Assembly: GCA_018376905.1 (NCBI GenBank)
Contig: JAHAAK010000007.1
Location: 1-64,000, forward strand
Length of the DNA stretch: 64,000 nt
Reading direction: 5' to 3'
Source: Collinsella sp.
GTDB lineage: Bacteria > Actinomycetota > Coriobacteriia > Coriobacteriales > Coriobacteriaceae
Shown: positions 60,701 to 64,000 of the stretch, in pieces
Numbering within the stretch: position 1 is the first letter of the stretch
Layout of the letters: every line of letters starts with the position of its first letter
Program-made: the position numbers and the translations under genes
Notes under the pieces: generated by a model
What the model saw: the letters and a program-made list of their open reading frames with translations, nothing else
Databases searched by the model: none
What the model was told of the DNA's origin: nothing

Positions 60701-60788
60701 CTTGTCGCCGATGGCCCTGGGTGGCATCGCGGGCGGCGCAGTGGTGCTGATCGCCACAGGTGTGATCCTGCGGCGCCGGAACCGGTAG
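57762..60788 (+). CDS. Giant isopeptide-domain adhesin, C-terminal part (frameshifted)
   Basis: This frame continues the adhesin of 52576-57699; its coding begins near 57668, and 57762 is only the first possible start codon. It holds eight more pilin isopeptide repeats, most ending FTNTY or FSNSY. A Pro/Thr stalk (PPTTPPVNPPTEPPTNPP), the sortase-type motif LPNMGD, a hydrophobic helix and the tail RRRNR follow. There is no signal peptide or ribosome site, so alone it would not be made as a surface protein. Some repeats are almost identical to ones upstream (for instance 56968-57045 and 58808-58885), showing recent internal duplication. Confidence 0.85.
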   Translation: MLDKDGNVIQTVQNDKDGKVAFQAISYDTPGDHDYTIKEVAGNDPTVVYDTKDVKVHIKVSDEKGELKATATYDGEVDVPTFTNSKPTTDVTVEATKILTGKDLTADAFTFGLYDQAGNEVAKGTNDRGGKVELAVKNLNLGEYDYTLKEEKAGQTVDGVAYDAKEVKVHVKVEQNQGDNNKTKVTVTYDGAATAPTFNNTYDAKGSVILTATKTIKVADGFDHTTKPADGEFTFDLKDAAGNVLDTAKNDANGKVSFTREFQLSDLDGAASKDFTYTIVEQSGTEPGMVYDTHALTYKVTVKDDGTGTLNAKAIVTSTSGPETFTNNYQPAATGLALGAQKRYVKKDDNTPIVLKGGEFTFDVYEGNLTAEQLAGAKPVRTATNGADGSVNFDAFSYAKPGTHEYTIVERKGDLAYVTYDAAVHHAVVTVADNAGTLQASVAYDGTNVTKPSFTNTYEAQATDSGAIALTKSVDVHDGSYQLKAGDFAFELVGSDGSVIQTQKNDAHGKVAFDKLTFDHAGTFTYTVREVQPTGDAPGVPGVTYTGKTYTLTYVVKDNNDGKLVVENSTVKPSEGTENGVTPNTMTFANSYQPGATSYQISGTKVLENTDSATMRTPADGEFTFALIDVATGQEIDRTTNVGNAFTFKAISYTATGSHAYQVKEVAGQDGTITYSDAVLDVTVSATDDGSGQLTATANKTAADLTFTNTYTPTATTATITGTKALTGRDLAEGEFSFDLKDADGNVVQTVQNGADGTFGFAPLQLDKVGTYVYTVSEQAGATANGVTYDTTVFTAMVTVTENAETHALEAQVAYSTGGKAADAVTFSNSYAPAATEVKLGASKVLSGEDLKEGQFSFQLKDADGKVLQTAKNAADGTVGFKAISYDKPGAYRYSISEVNDAQKNVTYDAAEHQVTVMVTDDGAGHLVATVTYDGDVAPVFKNTYTPPTTPPVNPPTEPPTNPPVSKEEKPGLPNMGDTSLSPMALGGIAGGAVVLIATGVILRRRNR

Positions 60789-60828
60789 CTGCGGCGGCCG
60801 AGAAGGGCTTTGATTGAGGGCGGGTGGT

Positions 60829-60858
60829 CGCAGGGCGCGGCCGCCCGTCCTTTTCGGT
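60829..60858 (+). terminator. Possible terminator of the adhesin gene
   Basis: GGGCGG and CCGCCC enclose a 17-base GC-rich centre, followed by GTCCTTTTC. A weak to moderate candidate. In the remainder of 60789-60927 I see only a TATGAT at 60893-60898 that could be a -10 box for the ATPase gene. Confidence 0.45.
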
Positions 60859-60927
60859 GAAAGGCTATGTTAGCCCGCCGTTTGCACGCGATTATGATTC
60901 TGCAGCTCCTAAGCGCGCCGCGCCCTC

Positions 60928-61050
60928 TAGAAGTCCGGAAAAGCTGCACGAAGCGGCTATCTTGACCCGGAAAAGCTGCAAATCTAGGCCAAATACACCC
61001 GGAAAAGCTGCAAAAGTTGGTAAAATCCATCCTGAAAAGCTGCAAACAGC
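60928..61050 (+). promoter_or_regulatory. Four direct repeats at 32-bp period before an AAA/DUF4143 gene (array C)
   Basis: CCGGAAAAGCTGCA (last copy CCTGAAAAGCTGCA) starts at 60935, 60967, 60999 and 61031, exactly 32 bp apart; copies 2-4 extend to AAA. The 16-18 bp between copies are unrelated. The array ends about 14 bp before ATG 61060, with the ribosome site AGGTGAAGG between. Confidence 0.85.
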
Positions 61051-61059
61051 AGGTGAAGG

Positions 61060-62385
61060 ATGGTGCGTAGTGTGCTGAAGCGAAAGATGCTCGACACCCT
61101 CCGTTCGTGGCGGGCGGAAAAGGGCGCCGAATGCCTTCTCATCAAGGGCGCGCGACAGGTTGGCAAGTCGTACATAGTCGCCGAGTTCGGGCGGCAGGAC
61201 TACGAAAGCTTCATCTCCATAGACTTCATTGGGTCCCCGGACCTTAAGCGGGTGTTCGATGGCCCAATCGATGCCGACTCGATCTACCGGCAGATATCGC
61301 TCGTCGTGCCCGGCGTGCGCTTTGTTCCAGGACGAACGCTTCTTTTCCTCGACGAGATTCAGGAGTGCCCGCGTGCTCGCGCTGCGCTTAAGTATCTCGC
61401 TCTCGACGGCAGGTGCGATGTCGTTGCGTCGGGCTCGCTTCTGGGCATTCGGTTCAAGGAGGAGGCTGCGCTCGCCTCCATTCCCGTTGGGTACGAGCGA
61501 GAGGTCGAAATGGGCCCCCTCGATTTCGAGGAGTACCTTTGGGCGCGCGGGTATGGGGAGGACGATATCGCCAATTTGCGGGAATACTATGAGTCGTTGA
61601 TGCCCGTGCCCGTTGCGGTGAATCAGAAGATGATGCAGATGCTGCGCGAGTACCTCGCGGTCGGCGGTATGCCTGCGGTGGTGGACGCCTTTGCGCGGAC
61701 GGGCAACTTCGCCGTTGCTTTCGACGAGCAAAGCAGGCTGCTCGCCTCGTATCTCGACGACGTGGCTCGATACGCGCAAGCCCCCGAGCGCGTGCGTGCG
61801 CGGGCGTGCTTTGAATCGTTGCCGCGCCAGCTCGCAAAGGAGAATACGAAGTTCCAATATTCCGTGGTCGAGAACAGGGGAACGGCGCGCAAATTTGGTT
61901 CGTCCGTGGATTGGCTCGTGGGAGCAGGTATGGTGCGACGGTGCCAGTCGGTGAGCGCCGCCCAATTCCCTCTTGCCGCCTATGAAAATGGGACGAAGTT
62001 TCGCCTCTATGCCGCCGATACGGGCGTGCTCATGGCCATGTACGGCTTTGAAATGCTGGAAGCGGTGGTGAACAACAAGCTCGCGGGTCCCATGAAAGGC
62101 GGCCTCTACGAGAACCTGGTCGCCTGCATGCTTTCGGCGCGGGGTGTGGCTCTGCGTTATTGGCGGTCGCAGAAGGGCGATAGGGAAATAGAGTTTCTCG
62201 TCGACTCGCCCGACGCGAGCGTTGTGCCCATTGAAGTGAAGGCCTCGCGCGGATCTACGGTATCGCTCAACGACATGCTCGAGCGGCAGGACGTGAACCT
62301 TGGGTACAAGCTGATAGACGGTAACGTCGGCCGAGACGGCAAAAAGGTGACGCTTCCGCTATATATGGCCATGTTCTTGAAGTAG
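61060..62385 (+). CDS. AAA ATPase with DUF4143 / nuclease-like C-terminus (copy C)
   Basis: 441 residues from ATG 61060. Walker A GARQVGKSY (about 30-38), Walker B TLLFLDEIQ (about 91-99), GPLDFEEYLWA and AVGGMPAVV in the middle. The C-terminal REIEF...PIEVKAS segment carries Glu where copies A and B have Asp in the first nuclease-like position. The start could also be GTG 61072, which aligns with the beginning of copy A (VLKRKM against MLRRKI) and has AAGGATGG at a suitable distance. Four 32-bp repeats sit directly upstream. It lies with the giant adhesin inside an apparent insertion. Role unknown. Confidence 0.87.
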   Translation: MVRSVLKRKMLDTLRSWRAEKGAECLLIKGARQVGKSYIVAEFGRQDYESFISIDFIGSPDLKRVFDGPIDADSIYRQISLVVPGVRFVPGRTLLFLDEIQECPRARAALKYLALDGRCDVVASGSLLGIRFKEEAALASIPVGYEREVEMGPLDFEEYLWARGYGEDDIANLREYYESLMPVPVAVNQKMMQMLREYLAVGGMPAVVDAFARTGNFAVAFDEQSRLLASYLDDVARYAQAPERVRARACFESLPRQLAKENTKFQYSVVENRGTARKFGSSVDWLVGAGMVRRCQSVSAAQFPLAAYENGTKFRLYAADTGVLMAMYGFEMLEAVVNNKLAGPMKGGLYENLVACMLSARGVALRYWRSQKGDREIEFLVDSPDASVVPIEVKASRGSTVSLNDMLERQDVNLGYKLIDGNVGRDGKKVTLPLYMAMFLK

Positions 62386-62399
62386 AGCCTTGCGTTGGC

Positions 62400-62419
62400 G
62401 GACTGACCCTTTGTCACAT
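62400..62419. repeat. Right half of a TGTGACAAAGGGA palindrome
   Basis: GGACTGACCCTTTGTCACAT. Joined after 52298 without the repeated GGACTGA it completes a hairpin with arms TGTGACAAAGGG and CCCTTTGTCACA. Confidence 0.7.
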
Positions 62420-62480
62420 TCCGTGCGGGTTATATGCAGGTTTGCCTGCGCACGCTATCATGTATGGGTTAGACCACAAC

Positions 62481-62534
62481 TATGTACCCCATACGCGAAG
62501 GGATGCGCATGTATCTGAAGATCGACATGTTCTA
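62481..62534 (+). CDS. Possible 17-residue leader peptide upstream of prfA
   Basis: An ATG-to-TAG frame, MYPIREGMRMYLKIDMF, lies 82 bp before prfA in a region with a partial inverted repeat GTATGGG/CCCATAC (about 62462-62491). No clear ribosome site is seen, so this is weak. Confidence 0.15.
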
Positions 62535-62616
62535 GCCGGGCTTACCCCCGCAGCGGCGCCGCGCGCCCCATCAATTCTGCCGATTTTCACCTTCACGCAT
62601 ATAAAGGAGTTCCGCC

Positions 62617-63684
62617 ATGCGCGACAAGCTCGAAAAGATCATCAAGGCCTACGAGGAGCTCGAGAAGAAGCTCTCCGACCCGGCCGTCGCCTCCGATATT
62701 AAGGAGTTCACGCGTCTCAACAAGGAGTACGCGCACCAGTCTGACCTCATTGCCGCCTCGCGCGAGTACATCGGCGCGCTCGATGACATCGAGGCGGCCA
62801 AGGAAATGCTGCACGATACCACCGATGCCGATGAGAAGGAGATGCTCCAGATGGACATCTCCGAAAACGAGGCCAAGCTTCCCCAGCTCGAGGAAGACAT
62901 CAAGTACATGCTCATCCCGAGCGACCCCAACGACGACAAGAACACCATCGTCGAGATTCGCTCCGCCGCCGGTGGCGACGAGGCGGCCATCTTCGCCGGC
63001 GATCTGTACAAGATGTACCAGCGCTTTTGCGAGTCGCGCGGCTGGAAGACCACCGTGCTCGACTCCAGCCCCAGCGAGGCCGGTGGCTTTAAGTCCATTG
63101 AGTTCAAGGTCGAGGGCGACCGCGTCTACTCCGTTATGAAGTTCGAGTCCGGCGTGCACCGCGTCCAGCGCGTTCCCAAGACTGAGTCCCAGGGCCGCAT
63201 TCAGACCTCCACGGCTACCGTCGCCGTACTTCCCGAGGCCGAGGAGATCGACGTCCAGATCAACCAGTCCGACCTGCGCATCGACACCTACTGCGCCTCC
63301 GGCCCTGGCGGTCAGTGCGTTAACACCACCTACTCCGCCGTGCGCATCACCCACCTGCCCACCAACACCGTGGTGCAGTCGCAGGAGCAGCGTTCCCAGA
63401 TCCAGAACCGCGAGGTCTGCATGCAGATGCTGCGCGCCCGTCTGTACGAGATGGAACTCGAGAAACAGCAGGCCGAGCTTGGTGCCGAGCGCCAGAGCCA
63501 GATCGGCCACGGTAACCGCTCTGAGAAGATCCGCACCTACAACCAGCCTCAGGACCGCGTGACCGACCACCGCATCGGTTTCAACTCCACCTATAACGGC
63601 GTCCTTCTGGGCGACCAGCTCGGCACCGTCATCGAGGCACTCGCCGCCGCCGAGCGAGCCGAGAAGCTGGCACAGGCCGTTTAG
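62617..63684 (+). CDS. prfA: Peptide chain release factor 1
   Basis: 355 residues, full length. The stop-codon-recognition PxT motif is in RVPKTESQGRIQTS (about 185-198), and the peptidyl-hydrolysis motif GGQ is in GPGGQCVNTT (about 228-237). It releases finished proteins at UAA and UAG codons on the ribosome. Around GGQ, Cys follows the Gln and YSAVR replaces the more common DSAVR. AAAGGAG lies 7 bases before the ATG. The gene that usually follows, the GGQ methylase prmC, is not within the remaining 316 bp. Confidence 0.95.
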   Translation: MRDKLEKIIKAYEELEKKLSDPAVASDIKEFTRLNKEYAHQSDLIAASREYIGALDDIEAAKEMLHDTTDADEKEMLQMDISENEAKLPQLEEDIKYMLIPSDPNDDKNTIVEIRSAAGGDEAAIFAGDLYKMYQRFCESRGWKTTVLDSSPSEAGGFKSIEFKVEGDRVYSVMKFESGVHRVQRVPKTESQGRIQTSTATVAVLPEAEEIDVQINQSDLRIDTYCASGPGGQCVNTTYSAVRITHLPTNTVVQSQEQRSQIQNREVCMQMLRARLYEMELEKQQAELGAERQSQIGHGNRSEKIRTYNQPQDRVTDHRIGFNSTYNGVLLGDQLGTVIEALAAAERAEKLAQAV

Positions 63685-63712
63685 GTTACGGCGTTCTACG
63701 AACGCCGTAACC
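63684..63712. repeat. 12-bp-stem palindrome (GTTACG family)
   Basis: GGTTACGGCGTT-CTACG-AACGCCGTAACC is perfect and touches the prfA stop codon. It is related to 36497-36524, with compensated stem differences. Confidence 0.75.
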
Positions 63713-63752
63713 GGCCGACGCTGCGCGCCACCCAGAACGACAATTTGTCATT

Positions 63753-63796
63753 CAAAAGGCAAGGCATGACCAGAAGGTCTATGCCTTGCCTTTTTC
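63753..63796 (+). terminator. Rho-independent terminator of prfA
   Basis: AAAGGCAAGGCAT pairs with ATGCCTTGCCTTT around a loop near 63768-63780 and is followed by TTTTT. Confidence 0.85.
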
Positions 63797-63889
63797 ATGC
63801 CAACTTGTTCGTTCTGGGCGGCGCTCGCTGTCCGTCCTCTACCTACGGCGTTGTCTTGCTCCGGATGCGGCAGTTAGTGGTAGTCATTC

Positions 63890-63920
63890 TGATCCGTAGG
63901 GGACGGAGGAAAACGGATCA
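63890..63920. repeat. Hairpin with conserved loop GGGGACGGAGGAA
   Basis: TGATCCGT and ACGGATCA enclose AGGGGACGGAGGAAA, then TTTT. Partner of 36591-36621. I see no gene in 63685-64000. Confidence 0.7.
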
Positions 63921-64000
63921 TTTTGGTAAATTGCTATGTGGGTTTATTTAGGTTGACTTGGTAGTCTATGGGCCATTTACCTGCTTAAAGCGTCGGTCGA

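Noticed and set aside
63745..63951. 68-codon open frame after prfA
   Set aside because: Runs through the terminator hairpin and the GGGGACGGAGGAA hairpin; no ribosome site or domain.

Overview
The window reads as chromosomal DNA of a high-GC gut actinobacterium of the class Coriobacteriia, most likely Collinsella. This is inferred from GC content, protein wording and recurrent intergenic palindromes of a kind I associate with that genus; no species marker such as 16S rRNA is present. Gene density is ordinary, but the spaces between genes are unusually rich in structured repeats.

Layout. 1-759: a small-type SRP RNA (ffs) with its promoter and large hairpins. 760-5163: a heterodimeric ABC exporter pair and a flavodoxin-like protein. 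5164-10602: a sortase-anchored FG-GAP/Fn3 surface protein whose signal peptide is cut off by a 1-nt frameshift, bracketed by two alternating palindrome arrays and two inverted copies of a stem-variable hairpin element. 10603-18870: an LTA-synthase-like enzyme, a nitroreductase, Kup potassium transporter, a small membrane protein and a KdpDE-like two-component system. 18965-25862: RlmKL, a HAD phosphatase, a small transaldolase and Tex. 26081-30505: a Gfo/Idh/MocA oxidoreductase, an MFS carrier and an SDR in one operon divergent from a LysR regulator. 30549-37894: a GGDEF protein, a MarR-controlled heterodimeric ABC exporter, pyridoxamine kinase and a TIGR04076 protein. 38078-46050: two AAA/DUF4143 ATPases, a low-Mr tyrosine phosphatase, an MFS exporter, a fusion of an LpdD-like domain to isopentenyl-diphosphate isomerase, a membrane protein and an aldose epimerase. 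46178-47707: an IS110-family element sitting inside a palindromic repeat. 47887-52279: a polar amino-acid ABC importer and an M20 peptidase. 52292-62406: an apparent 10-kb insertion, bounded by a 7-bp direct repeat inside another palindrome, carrying a giant isopeptide-domain adhesin and a third AAA/DUF4143 ATPase. 62617-63684: prfA.

Most notable. All three AAA/DUF4143 ATPase genes, and no other gene here, are preceded directly upstream of the ribosome-binding site by three or four direct repeats at a strict 32- or 33-bp period (three helical turns). The repeat sequence is different and private for each gene. This looks like a matched ATPase-plus-iteron module that I do not know to be described. 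Other strong points are a poly-G tract that could switch the giant adhesin on and off, hairpins with conserved cores but wholly different self-complementary stems, and an IS110 insertion whose palindromic target can be reconstructed base by base.

Many genes start later than the longest open frame allows; starts were chosen by Shine-Dalgarno position and family alignment.
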